Below, one piece after another: positions 1 to 7,834 of a stretch of DNA of 64,000 nt; the first letter of the stretch is position 1; the number at the start of each line of letters is the position of its first letter. Source of the DNA: Chloroflexota bacterium (GTDB taxonomy: Bacteria > Chloroflexota > Anaerolineae > Aggregatilineales > J027); NCBI GenBank assembly GCA_024434115.1, contig QMIT01000001.1:372001-436000 (forward strand). Reading direction: 5' to 3'. The position numbers and the translations under genes were made by a program. Below the pieces are notes generated by a model. That model searched no databases and was not told the DNA's origin. It was given only the letters and a program-made list of their open reading frames with translations.

Positions 1-1266
1 ATAGATGCCGTAGTCAATGCGCCATTGATTCAGCGAAATGATCTGTGTGTCAGGGGGTAAATAGCGCCGCAGGTAATAACCGAGAGCTTTGTCCCCGCCG
101 CGCACATCCATTAAAACGGGTTCACCTGTCGGATAATTTTGGGCGACATAACGTGCCATAGCCCGCCAATCGGGTTGTACATAGCGCGAATCGGTACTGG
201 CAAGCCCATTCACCAATACCAACACCGCAAGAATAACACGTCCGGGTGGACGAAAAGACACGATGCCATGCCCGGCGAGAATGGCAATGGGCAGCAGCAG
301 CAGGGCCAGATTGCGATCTGTCAGCACTGTCACCATCGGATAGACCCCAATCGAAATGGCAATCGGCACCCCCAACCATAACACCGGATACCACACAGCG
401 GGGGATTGATTCCATTGCAGGTGATTTTTGAATGCTAGGCTGCCGACCAATATCAATCCAATACCCAAGATGACGGGTCTACCTAAATAATCAACGGCTA
501 GGGTATCGGCGGTCTCCCACGACAGGGACATGGAATGGAGGATGCCTTCGGGCCGAATCAATAGTTGATGGACAGCGACAATGGCCCAAGGCGTGAAGGC
601 CAGCAATGATAGACCCATGATGCCCATTAATTGTCCGATGCGACGGCGCGGACGCAGCACCAGCGCGGCGTAGATGACCTGAACCGGCAAGATGAGGGCA
701 GTGTAATAATGGGTATAGACACCCGCGATGATGAGCACGGCATAAAGCAGCGTGCGTCGGCGGTTCGGGTTTTCCAGCCATAATAGAAATACGAAACTGC
801 TGGCGGCCATCCACATAAAGGCAAGCGGGTAATGCCGTACCTCCTGTGAAAGCAAGATATGTTTGTCAGCAATCGCCAAGACCAATCCCGCCGCAATTCC
901 GGCAGAAGGTGAGAACAACTTACGCCCAATCCGGTCTACCAGTGCAACCGTCAAAAGGGCCGGACAGACCGCCCAAAAGCGCATCGGGATTTCGCCGTCC
1001 CCCGCGACCTGCCGCCATGCACTCAGTGTTATGAAATACAATGGAGGGTGTAAATCATCTACTAAATTGCGGGTGACAAGCGCCAGACTGCTGGGTTCGG
1101 AAAATTCGACTGACCAACCTTCATCCCCCCATAAGCCATTTGCGTCAAGATGGTGTATACGCAGGTATGCTGCCAAAAGCAGAACCAACACAGAACCAAG
1201 CAGGGCCAGTCGTGATGGTAATTTTTCTGAGTCTAGTTTTCTGATATTTCGCTTAAACTTTAACAT
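1..1266 (-). CDS. Membrane glycosyltransferase, GT39/ArnT-like (3' end outside window)
   Basis: The reverse strand is open from an ATG at 1266 to the left edge (422 codons, no stop), so the C-terminus lies outside the window. The protein has a basic N-terminus and a first membrane segment at about residues 20-36. The loop motif GLWGDEGW near residues 44-51 follows, the usual position of the acidic residue that binds the lipid-linked sugar donor in dolichyl-phosphate-mannose-type transferases. HPPLYF and a chain of hydrophobic helices come next. These enzymes transfer sugars from polyprenyl carriers outside the membrane. The donor and acceptor cannot be told. The start lies only a few tens of bases from the divergent gene at 1293, so one of the two starts may be further inside. 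The family is fairly sure; the exact start is less so. Confidence 0.75.
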   Translation of the reverse strand, partial: MLKFKRNIRKLDSEKLPSRLALLGSVLVLLLAAYLRIHHLDANGLWGDEGWSVEFSEPSSLALVTRNLVDDLHPPLYFITLSAWRQVAGDGEIPMRFWAVCPALLTVALVDRIGRKLFSPSAGIAAGLVLAIADKHILLSQEVRHYPLAFMWMAASSFVFLLWLENPNRRRTLLYAVLIIAGVYTHYYTALILPVQVIYAALVLRPRRRIGQLMGIMGLSLLAFTPWAIVAVHQLLIRPEGILHSMSLSWETADTLAVDYLGRPVILGIGLILVGSLAFKNHLQWNQSPAVWYPVLWLGVPIAISIGVYPMVTVLTDRNLALLLLPIAILAGHGIVSFRPPGRVILAVLVLVNGLASTDSRYVQPDWRAMARYVAQNYPTGEPVLMDVRGGDKALGYYLRRYLPPDTQIISLNQWRIDYGIY

Positions 1267-1292
1267 ATCGAGTTGTGATGGAAAGGAATATT

Positions 1293-2624
1293 GTGGTGAC
1301 ACCTGAATCTTATCGTAACCCTGCTCGTCAACGCCGCCTTATCATACCAGCACTTCTGGCGGTATGGGGATTGTTATTCTCCGTGCTGTTGGCGGTTAAT
1401 TTGACCGCATCTGCTCAGGGGGGCATAGCCACGACCCCTACACCCTTTGGCGATGACTGGTATACGCAAACCACTCAATGGGATTTGCCCTATTATTTAC
1501 CCGGCACCGGCGAGGGTGATGCCACATGGACGGTCAGCGAAAGCGAATTTGAGAGTTATTATCCTAACGGGTTTAGTTTTTCGACGGTTGCCACCAGCGA
1601 CAAGGGGGAGATCGTCCAAGCCTCGGTCATTTGGTCGCATGTTCCCGGTAAGCTGACCCGACGCGATGCTGAAATTGACACTCGAACGGGTTATGTCTCG
1701 ATGCGCTGGCGTCCTGATGAATCCTTACCCCCATGGGTCGCTGTCAATTTCTATTGGAGTTTTGCCGATAGTGAGGGCAATCGCTATCGCACCGACTGGA
1801 TTTTGGGCAATGAGTATGCGGATTCCGGCGATGAATGGGAGCGCACTGAATCCGATGATGTGATTGTTTATATCCAATCAGGCCTGCCAGAGGAAATCTT
1901 GGATTTGACAGTCGCCGCCGTAGCCGAACAAAAGGATACCTATATTTCTGCATGGGGGGAACCGCTGCCCTATATTCCGCGTGTCATTCTCTTTTCCAAC
2001 CAAACAGATTTCCAGCGGTGGCGGGATGCGTTTGGTGGCAGCAGTGTGATTGGGCAGACTTCCGATGACTGGGGCGCGACAGTGCAGGTTATTTCAGATG
2101 AGGACTCCCGTCGCCTCGCCTATGGCACGGTACTGCATGAAATTGGGCATCTCTATCAATTTCATATGGCCCCGGATGCTTTCCCGGCTGGCTCATGGTT
2201 TACGGAAGGCAATGCGACTTTTTTTGAACTCGATCAGCAGTACAGCTATGTCCGACGTGTGCGGAATCTGGCTCGCCATGACGAACTGCCCATCTTGTTG
2301 GAAGGGGATGGCCCGATCTCTTTTGAAACAGGGCCAGACGGACAAGGGCGCTTGGGGTATGATATTGGCTACACATTTTTTGTGTGGCTGACCGACACTT
2401 TTGGATTGGAAGCTCATCATCAACTCATCCATGAATTGGCGGCAGGTACACCACGTAATGATGCCTTGCAGATCGTTACGGGCATGTCGCTGGTGGATAT
2501 GGAAACGGCATGGCGTGAATCATTGGGAGCGGATGGCCCTCCGCCGACGCTGATTCCAACACAACCTTATCGCTTTCCGCCGACGGTGACGCCTTTCCAA
2601 TATTCGACCAGTGCGGCCCAGTAA
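1293..2624 (+). CDS. Secreted gluzincin metalloprotease, peptidase MA-like
   Basis: After a basic N-terminus there is one hydrophobic segment ending in ASAQ, a signal peptide or membrane anchor. The catalytic part holds VLHEIGHLYQF, an HExxH zinc site, near residues 280-290. WFTEGNATFFE follows about 20 residues later and supplies the glutamate third ligand, an arrangement typical of the peptidase MA-like family. The tail PTLIPTQPYRFPPTVTP is Pro/Thr-rich. The open frame reaches back to GTG 1275 and ATG 1278. GTG 1293 is preferred because AAAGGAA sits just upstream, whereas nothing like a ribosome site precedes 1278. The substrate is unknown; the protein presumably acts outside the membrane. 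Confidence 0.8.
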   Translation: MVTPESYRNPARQRRLIIPALLAVWGLLFSVLLAVNLTASAQGGIATTPTPFGDDWYTQTTQWDLPYYLPGTGEGDATWTVSESEFESYYPNGFSFSTVATSDKGEIVQASVIWSHVPGKLTRRDAEIDTRTGYVSMRWRPDESLPPWVAVNFYWSFADSEGNRYRTDWILGNEYADSGDEWERTESDDVIVYIQSGLPEEILDLTVAAVAEQKDTYISAWGEPLPYIPRVILFSNQTDFQRWRDAFGGSSVIGQTSDDWGATVQVISDEDSRRLAYGTVLHEIGHLYQFHMAPDAFPAGSWFTEGNATFFELDQQYSYVRRVRNLARHDELPILLEGDGPISFETGPDGQGRLGYDIGYTFFVWLTDTFGLEAHHQLIHELAAGTPRNDALQIVTGMSLVDMETAWRESLGADGPPPTLIPTQPYRFPPTVTPFQYSTSAAQ

Positions 2625-2686
2625 ATTTTTACCCATGTATTGTGGGGCGGTTGGCTCAATCAATCGCCCCTTATGAAAGACAAGTT

Positions 2687-3724
2687 ATGCCTCAAGCTAT
2701 TTTGACCTGTGACCCCGATTCCGTTGATTTTGCCCGCCATGAATTAAAAGAAGCCGCTCCAAATGCTCATATTGAAGAAATCTTATCCCCCGGTGTGCTG
2801 CTGGTTGAGTTAGGAGATTCCTACTGGGAGTTTGCCGAGAAATGGCATCAACAGCCGCCCATTTTTGTGCGCCATCTCTGCCCCGTCCAAGTGACTGTGC
2901 CCTTACATTCCACCCCGCAGGATTTAGACGACCTATTGCAGGCTGTCGCGGTGGAATTTAATGAATTAATTGACCCTGAACTGTCATTTTCGGTGCAGAC
3001 CCGTATTTTGACTAAGGACTATCCCCTCAAGCCCTTTGATGTGAATACCGCCCTCGCCAATCTGATTCACGAGTCTACCGATGCCCCACTGGATGTCCGT
3101 AAGCCCCTGCAAATTTTGTCAGTAGTGGTCGCCCAAAATCCAGCCATTGCCTATCTTGGCCTTTCACCAACGATGCTGAATATCTCGGATTGGGCCGGGG
3201 GGATGCGGCGTTTCATGCACGAAGACGAACAGATCAGCCGCGCCGAATTTAAGTTATTAGAGGCACTGGAAGTTTTTAAGATTGAACCGCCTGTGCGTGG
3301 TTTGGCCCTCGATCTGGGTGCTGCGCCGGGTGGGTGGACACGCATTTTGCGGCAAAAAGGCCAGTATGTCACCGCGATTGATCCAGCCAGCTTGGATATT
3401 CGGCTCAAGGGGGACGATGGGATTCGCTATTTACGCATGACCGCCCAAGCCTATCTCAAAGATGAGCCAGATTTCTATGACTTGATTGTCAACGATATGC
3501 GGATGGATGCGCGTGATTCAGCCCGTGTCATGGTTTCCTATGCCCCATTTCTATACCCGCATGGGGCAGGGTTGATGACCCTCAAATTGCCAGAGGAAGA
3601 TCGGCAGCCTGTTCTTAAACAGACCTTCGATATTTTGCGCAAAGCCTATATCATTGCCGGGGCACGTCAGTTGTTTCATAATCGCAGTGAAATTACAGTG
3701 TACCTGAAGCCACAAAAACGCTAA
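2687..3724 (+). CDS. RlmM/FtsJ-like SAM-dependent RNA 2'-O-methyltransferase
   Basis: The C-terminal half carries DLGAAPGGWT around residue 210, the SAM-binding signature of the FtsJ/RrmJ Rossmann fold. VTAIDPASLD, a later NDMRMD segment and a Lys in LMTLKLP are consistent with the K-D-K-E set of 2'-O-methyltransferases. The N-terminal 150 residues resemble the THUMP-containing part of RlmM, which methylates C2498 of 23S rRNA in E. coli. The length (345 aa) is close to RlmM. The open frame extends upstream to 2642, but the ATG at 2687 begins the conserved MPQAILTCDPDSVDFA segment and fits the family better. Whether the target is the same nucleotide is unknown. Confidence 0.75.
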   Translation: MPQAILTCDPDSVDFARHELKEAAPNAHIEEILSPGVLLVELGDSYWEFAEKWHQQPPIFVRHLCPVQVTVPLHSTPQDLDDLLQAVAVEFNELIDPELSFSVQTRILTKDYPLKPFDVNTALANLIHESTDAPLDVRKPLQILSVVVAQNPAIAYLGLSPTMLNISDWAGGMRRFMHEDEQISRAEFKLLEALEVFKIEPPVRGLALDLGAAPGGWTRILRQKGQYVTAIDPASLDIRLKGDDGIRYLRMTAQAYLKDEPDFYDLIVNDMRMDARDSARVMVSYAPFLYPHGAGLMTLKLPEEDRQPVLKQTFDILRKAYIIAGARQLFHNRSEITVYLKPQKR

Positions 3725-3730
3725 TGTTAT

Positions 3731-3758
3731 TTGTTTGTAATCTATTCCATGTTAGAAT
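3731..3758 (+). promoter_or_regulatory. Probable sigma70-type promoter of the PadR-mod operon
   Basis: TTGTTT at 3731-3736, a 16-bp spacer and TAGAAT at 3753-3758 lie just after the stop of the methyltransferase gene and 34 bp before the PadR start. Confidence 0.45.
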
Positions 3759-3769
3759 AGGGGGCTATG

Positions 3770-3788
3770 GTTACGTCAAGGTGGTAAC
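3770..3788 (+). promoter_or_regulatory. Inverted repeat in the padR leader, possible operator
   Basis: GTTAC at 3770-3774 and GTAAC at 3784-3788 form a 5-bp inverted repeat with a 9-nt centre, between the promoter and the PadR start codon. PadR proteins often repress their own operon through such sites; here that is inference. Confidence 0.25.
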
Positions 3789-3791
3789 ACC

Positions 3792-4340
3792 ATGAGTCAG
3801 CTAACACCTGATGAAGTGCTGTTGGGCTTGTTAGCAGTTCAACCGAGTCATGGCTATCAATTATTAGAGCATTTTCGTGACCCGGCTCGACTGGGGCAGG
3901 TCTGGAATTTAAGCACCAGCCAGTTGTATGCTGTCCTAAAGCGCCTTGAACAGCAGGGCCTGATTGTGGGGAGGGCGATTGAGGTCATTGATGCGCCGAC
4001 GCGCACCGAATATACGCTTACGACAAAGGGAAAGAATCGTTTTGAAACATGGCTGCACAGCCCATCTCCTTCGTCGAGTGTCCGGCGTGTGCGGGTCGAA
4101 TTTCTGAGCCGACTATATGTTGCCCGTTTGCAGAATAGGCCAACAGCCGCACTGGTGGGGTATCAAAAAAACTCGTGTATAACAACCCATCGTCATTTGC
4201 TGACTCAACGTGACCAAACAGCGCCGGGGATTGGCTATTTGGCAGTGGAATTGCAGATTGCCCAACTCGGTGCCATTTTGAAGTGGATTGACCGCTGCGA
4301 ACTTGTTCCATTCAATGAGGAGGAATTAGATGAAACGTAG
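3792..4340 (+). CDS. PadR family transcriptional regulator
   Basis: The first 85 residues form a winged helix-turn-helix of PadR type: the LLGLLAVQPSHGYQL start, then STSQLYAVLKRLEQQGLI and the wing with TEYTLTTKGK. A C-terminal helical dimerisation part follows (182 aa in total, normal for PadR). The 3' end overlaps the modA start by 11 bp, so the two genes are translationally coupled. This suggests the regulator controls molybdate uptake, a task usually done by ModE. The effector is unknown. Confidence 0.85.
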   Translation: MSQLTPDEVLLGLLAVQPSHGYQLLEHFRDPARLGQVWNLSTSQLYAVLKRLEQQGLIVGRAIEVIDAPTRTEYTLTTKGKNRFETWLHSPSPSSSVRRVRVEFLSRLYVARLQNRPTAALVGYQKNSCITTHRHLLTQRDQTAPGIGYLAVELQIAQLGAILKWIDRCELVPFNEEELDET

Positions 4341-5586
4341 GGTGTTGTCGGCTATTTTGGTTATTGCCTTATCGCCACTTTTTGTTCCACACCATGCCCA
4401 TGCTCAAGATACAACCCTGACCGTCCTAGCGGCTGCTTCACTAACGGATGCCTTTGAGGAAATCGCCGGGACATTTGAGGCTGTCAATCCGGGAGTGAAC
4501 GTCGAATTTCAATTTGGGGCGTCGTCCGACCTAGCCGCACAGTTGGCCGAGGGTGCGCCTGCCGATATTTTTGCGAGTGCCAATAATCGGCAAATGCAGG
4601 TGGCAAAGGATGCGGGTCGGATTGAAGGCAAAACGTACACGTTCGTCAAAAATCGTTTGGTAGTGATTGTACCTGCTGATAACCCCGCTGGAATTGAATC
4701 CTTGCATGATTTGGCGAATGATGGGGTGCTGCTGGTAGTGGTAGCGGAAGGCGCTCCGGTACGCGATTACACCAATGCGATGGTAGATAAATTGGTCAAT
4801 GTGTCGGGCTATGGAGAGGAGTTTAAGAGTGCCTTTTTCAGCAATGTCGTTTCTGAAGAGGACACCGTGCGGCAGGTTACGGCAAAGGTCGCATTAGGGG
4901 AAGCCGACGCGGGTTTGGTCTATGTTTCAGATGTCACGCCGGATATCGCCGAAGACGTCAAAATGATAAGTGTGCCGGATGCCTACAATACACTGGCGAC
5001 CTACCCAATTGGCATCACCAATGATTCAGCCAACAAGGAATTGGCCCAAGCGTTTATTGATTACGTGCTGTCCGATGCGGGGCAGGATACCTTAGTGGCC
5101 TGGAACTTTATCTCGGTGCGGATTCCTGAAATACCGAATACCGTTAGCCTACCTACCGATGGCCTACTGCATGTGGGGGGGCAGGTTTATAACCCGCTCG
5201 TCTTGACTATGGATAATCTACGCGCTTATCCCTCACAAACCGCTGAAGTGACGTATCTAAGCGGGGAGGATACTGTTGATGCAAGTTTCACAGGCGTGAT
5301 GTTGTGGGATATTTTGAGCAGCGCACAGGTCAATTTTAATGCCGACGTAGGCAATGATAAATTAGGCTTCTATATCGTGGCGACAGGCAGCAATGGCTTT
5401 CAAGCTGTCATTGCATGGGGTGAGATTGATCCTGAATTTGGCAATCAACCTATCTTGGTCGCCTATGAAAAAGATGGAACAGCTTTGGAGGCTGCCCAGT
5501 TGGTGGTTCCCGGTGATGGTCGGGGTGGCCGCTATGTGAGTGGTCTTGTTAGCTTGGAAGTACGTGACGCCCCTTCTGTAGAATAG
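4330..5586 (+). CDS. modA: Molybdate ABC transporter substrate-binding protein with extra C-terminal domain
   Basis: A signal peptide ends near AHAQ (residues 23-26). Residues 28 to about 255 form a ModA periplasmic binding domain with the diagnostic LTVLAAASLTDAFEEIA start and GASSDLAAQL, the oxyanion-binding region. At 418 aa it is about 160 aa longer than usual ModA. The extra part (about 268-418) has a beta-rich sequence including LHVGGQVYNPLVLTMDNL, resembling the molybdopterin-binding fold of sulfite-oxidase-like proteins. It lacks the cysteine that ligates Mo in the catalytic enzymes. The ModA call is firm; the nature of the added domain is inference. modB follows after 6 bp. Confidence 0.85.
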   Translation: MKRRVLSAILVIALSPLFVPHHAHAQDTTLTVLAAASLTDAFEEIAGTFEAVNPGVNVEFQFGASSDLAAQLAEGAPADIFASANNRQMQVAKDAGRIEGKTYTFVKNRLVVIVPADNPAGIESLHDLANDGVLLVVVAEGAPVRDYTNAMVDKLVNVSGYGEEFKSAFFSNVVSEEDTVRQVTAKVALGEADAGLVYVSDVTPDIAEDVKMISVPDAYNTLATYPIGITNDSANKELAQAFIDYVLSDAGQDTLVAWNFISVRIPEIPNTVSLPTDGLLHVGGQVYNPLVLTMDNLRAYPSQTAEVTYLSGEDTVDASFTGVMLWDILSSAQVNFNADVGNDKLGFYIVATGSNGFQAVIAWGEIDPEFGNQPILVAYEKDGTALEAAQLVVPGDGRGGRYVSGLVSLEVRDAPSVE

Positions 5587-5592
5587 GATTCA

Positions 5593-6486
5593 ATGGATAT
5601 ACAAGAGACGAAAGTGCGCCGGGGTGATGTGCGTGTCACCCCTTTTCGCAAAATACCCCACGTTTTGCAGAGTTTCCGCTGGTTCATCAACCTATTGGGG
5701 AAAAGCGGCCTTGCCCTGCTGTTTCTATTAGCGATCCTGTTGATTGCCTTGCCCTTAGGCTCTCTCATTTACCGAGTCTACCAAGAACAGGCATGGGAAG
5801 CGGGGGCCGATCCACTCCTCCCCCAAGCCATATCCCTCACTTTCCAGACCACCGCCGTAAGCCTCATGCTGATTTTGCTACTTGGTACACCATTGGCCTA
5901 TGTCCTGTCGCGGGGTCGCTTTTGGGGCCGGCGGCTGTTGAATGTGCTGGTTGAACTACCCATTGTGTTGCCTCCGGCGGTGGCTGGTTTTGCACTATTG
6001 GTCGCGTTCGGCAGACGTGGATTGCTTGGCCCGACGCTTATGGATGTGGGCATTCGACTGACCTTTACCCGCTATGCCGTCATTTTGGCCCAAACCTTTG
6101 TAGCAATGCCGTTTTATGTGCGGTCAGCCCAAGTCGGGTTTAATCATGTGGATCGTGAAATCGAGGCCGCTGCATTGGTGGATGGCGCTTCCCGCTGGCG
6201 TCGTTTCTGGTTGGTGACACTGCCGCTTTCTAGTCGGGCCTTGCTGACGGGGGCGTTGATGAGTTGGGCAAGGGCACTGGGTGAGTTTGGTGCGACCATT
6301 TTGTTTGCGGGCAGTGCGCCGGGACGTACCCAAACCATGACCTTGCTGATTTATAAGACCTATCAGCAGAATATTCCAGCCGCCCTTTGGACAGCCCTGA
6401 TTTTGATTGGTATTGCTGCCAGTGTTTTGTTTGTAGTACAGCTATTGAGCCGAGAAGACCGTGAGGACTCTGCTACGTCTCGTTAA
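5593..6486 (+). CDS. modB: Molybdate ABC transporter permease
   Basis: An inner-membrane protein with about five or six hydrophobic helices and the ABC permease EAA loop, EIEAAALVDGASRWRRF, followed by LPLSSRALLTGALMSWARALGEFGATI, as in ModB/CysT-type permeases. The N-terminus is some 35 residues longer than in short ModB proteins. It directly follows modA. No ATPase gene (modC) follows: the next gene lies on the other strand, and their 3' ends overlap by 14 bp. The ATP-binding subunit must be encoded elsewhere or shared. Confidence 0.85.
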   Translation: MDIQETKVRRGDVRVTPFRKIPHVLQSFRWFINLLGKSGLALLFLLAILLIALPLGSLIYRVYQEQAWEAGADPLLPQAISLTFQTTAVSLMLILLLGTPLAYVLSRGRFWGRRLLNVLVELPIVLPPAVAGFALLVAFGRRGLLGPTLMDVGIRLTFTRYAVILAQTFVAMPFYVRSAQVGFNHVDREIEAAALVDGASRWRRFWLVTLPLSSRALLTGALMSWARALGEFGATILFAGSAPGRTQTMTLLIYKTYQQNIPAALWTALILIGIAASVLFVVQLLSREDREDSATSR

Positions 6487-7009
6487 CCAACTGGGGATAG
6501 AGTTGGTTGGCCCAAGTGCGTACCGCGTTTAAATCCCGCCAATCACCGCGTTCCCCAAAGGTGATAATCAGCAGCACCCGCCATAAGACATTCAGTCGTC
6601 TAAATGCGACTGCCCCGGCGAAATGTTCCACTGCAATGGGTTGGATGTTGGGGTAGGGCCTCAAGCCTCTACGAACCCACTTCTCGACAAGGGTATGATT
6701 TTTGGGCGTAGGCTTTCTCATTTGAGCGCCAACACTGAAAACTGCGACTGGGCAAGACTCCAAAATGCTCACGTTTTGTCGGATAAAACGAACAGCGGAT
6801 GGCATCATACGCCGGAAGTAAATTGCGCTACCCAGCACAATCGCGTCATAGTCACCTGCGCTTGGCATCTTCTTTACTGCGGCGGTTTCTACCCCTATTC
6901 CCTTAAGGCGGAGAGCCTCGGCTATTTGCTCTGCTATTTCGCGGGTTGTGCCGCCGCGTGAGGCATAGACAACCAAAATACGCTTCGTTTTGGGTAATTC
7001 GCTCATCAA
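6473..7009 (-). CDS. Flavodoxin-domain protein
   Basis: ILVVYASRGGTTREIAEQIAE at residues 11-31 is the FMN-phosphate loop of flavodoxins, and DYDAIVLGSAIYFRRMMPSA matches the second FMN loop of the flavodoxin_5/HemG-like group. The length (178 aa) fits. HemG-like members oxidise protoporphyrinogen, but no heme genes lie nearby, so only an FMN-dependent redox role is claimed. It is convergent with modB. Confidence 0.8.
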   Translation of the reverse strand: MMSELPKTKRILVVYASRGGTTREIAEQIAEALRLKGIGVETAAVKKMPSAGDYDAIVLGSAIYFRRMMPSAVRFIRQNVSILESCPVAVFSVGAQMRKPTPKNHTLVEKWVRRGLRPYPNIQPIAVEHFAGAVAFRRLNVLWRVLLIITFGERGDWRDLNAVRTWANQLYPQLVNET

Positions 7010-7083
7010 GGGTCATTTCCCTAATTTCGAGTTTTGACTCTAAAAATGACTGTAGATGAAATGTTTTGGAGCGGCAAGCGAGT

Positions 7084-7105
7084 AAGTCACTGGTTTAGGT
7101 GACTT
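7084..7105 (+). promoter_or_regulatory. Perfect 7-bp inverted repeat upstream of the GntR gene
   Basis: AAGTCAC (7084-7090) and GTGACTT (7099-7105) are exact reverse complements with an 8-nt centre. There is no T-run, so a terminator is unlikely. It lies upstream of the -35 of the gntR promoter and could be an activator or repressor site. Confidence 0.3.
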
Positions 7106-7110
7106 TGTTC

Positions 7111-7155
7111 CGTATATCTTGACAAGAAATCGTATACGATTATACAATTATACGA
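7111..7155 (+). promoter_or_regulatory. gntR promoter with embedded GntR/FadR-type operator
   Basis: TTGACA at 7119-7124, an 18-bp spacer and TACAAT at 7143-7148 form a good sigma70 promoter. Between them lies the perfect 12-bp palindrome ATCGTATACGAT (7129-7140). Half-sites CGTATA (7111-7116) and TATACG (7150-7155) flank it. GntR-family proteins bind such short palindromes; a regulator bound here would block RNA polymerase. Autorepression is inferred. Confidence 0.6.
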
Positions 7156-7181
7156 GTGAATTAGAATATTGGAGGGGACGA

Positions 7182-7823
7182 TTGGTACTAGCCAAAAACA
7201 CTGCCGAGCATGTGGCGGAATACCTTCGGATGGCGATTCTTCGGGGCGACATCAAAAGTAATGAACCCCTGCGCCAAGACAAAATCGCTGAAGAATTAGG
7301 CATCAGCAAGATTCCTATCCGCGAGGCTTTGGTACAACTCAAAGCCGAAGGATTAGTAACACTTCATCCCAATCGTGGCGCATTTGTTTCGACCCTAAAT
7401 GCAGCAGAGGCAGGTGAGATTTATACCATCCGCATCGCTCTGGAAACCGTCGCGTTTGAATCGGCGATTCCGCATCATACGCCATCTCAATTGATGCAGG
7501 CCGAAAACACACTGCGGGTGATGGATGTCGAGACCGACGTGGCCCGCTGGACAGAACTGAATTGGCAGTTTCATGCCCAACTGTACCAAGCTGCCCAAAT
7601 GCCCCGGTTGATAAGCATCTTGGAACCCCTACATATCAATGTGGCACGTTATCTCGTGCTCTATCTCAATAACCTCGGCTTTCAAACTACGTCACAAAAT
7701 GAGCACTACGCGATTTTGCAGGCCTGCCGTTCTGGAAATGTTCCTGAAGCGGTTCAGTTGCTTCGCCAGCATCTCCAATCGGCTTCCACCACCTTAGCGG
7801 CTTTTTTACGGTCAGAAATGTAA
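7182..7823 (+). CDS. GntR family transcriptional regulator, FCD (FadR) subfamily
   Basis: An N-terminal winged helix with LRQDKIAEELGISKIPIREAL, the GntR recognition-helix region, is followed by a helical FCD effector domain of about 130 aa. The frame is open back to the TTG at 7119, but that TTG is the promoter -35 box. The real start is the TTG at 7182, which has GGAGGGG at 7171-7177, giving 214 aa. The PLP-enzyme gene starts 12 bp after the stop, so the two form an operon. The regulator probably senses a small organic acid or amino-acid-related compound handled by that enzyme. Confidence 0.85.
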   Translation: MVLAKNTAEHVAEYLRMAILRGDIKSNEPLRQDKIAEELGISKIPIREALVQLKAEGLVTLHPNRGAFVSTLNAAEAGEIYTIRIALETVAFESAIPHHTPSQLMQAENTLRVMDVETDVARWTELNWQFHAQLYQAAQMPRLISILEPLHINVARYLVLYLNNLGFQTTSQNEHYAILQACRSGNVPEAVQLLRQHLQSASTTLAAFLRSEM

Positions 7824-7834
7824 AGGAATAGGGC

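Noticed and set aside
7119-7181. N-terminal 21 codons of the GntR frame
   Set aside because: They coincide with the promoter -35/-10 and operator; the GGAGGGG-TTG start at 7182 is better.
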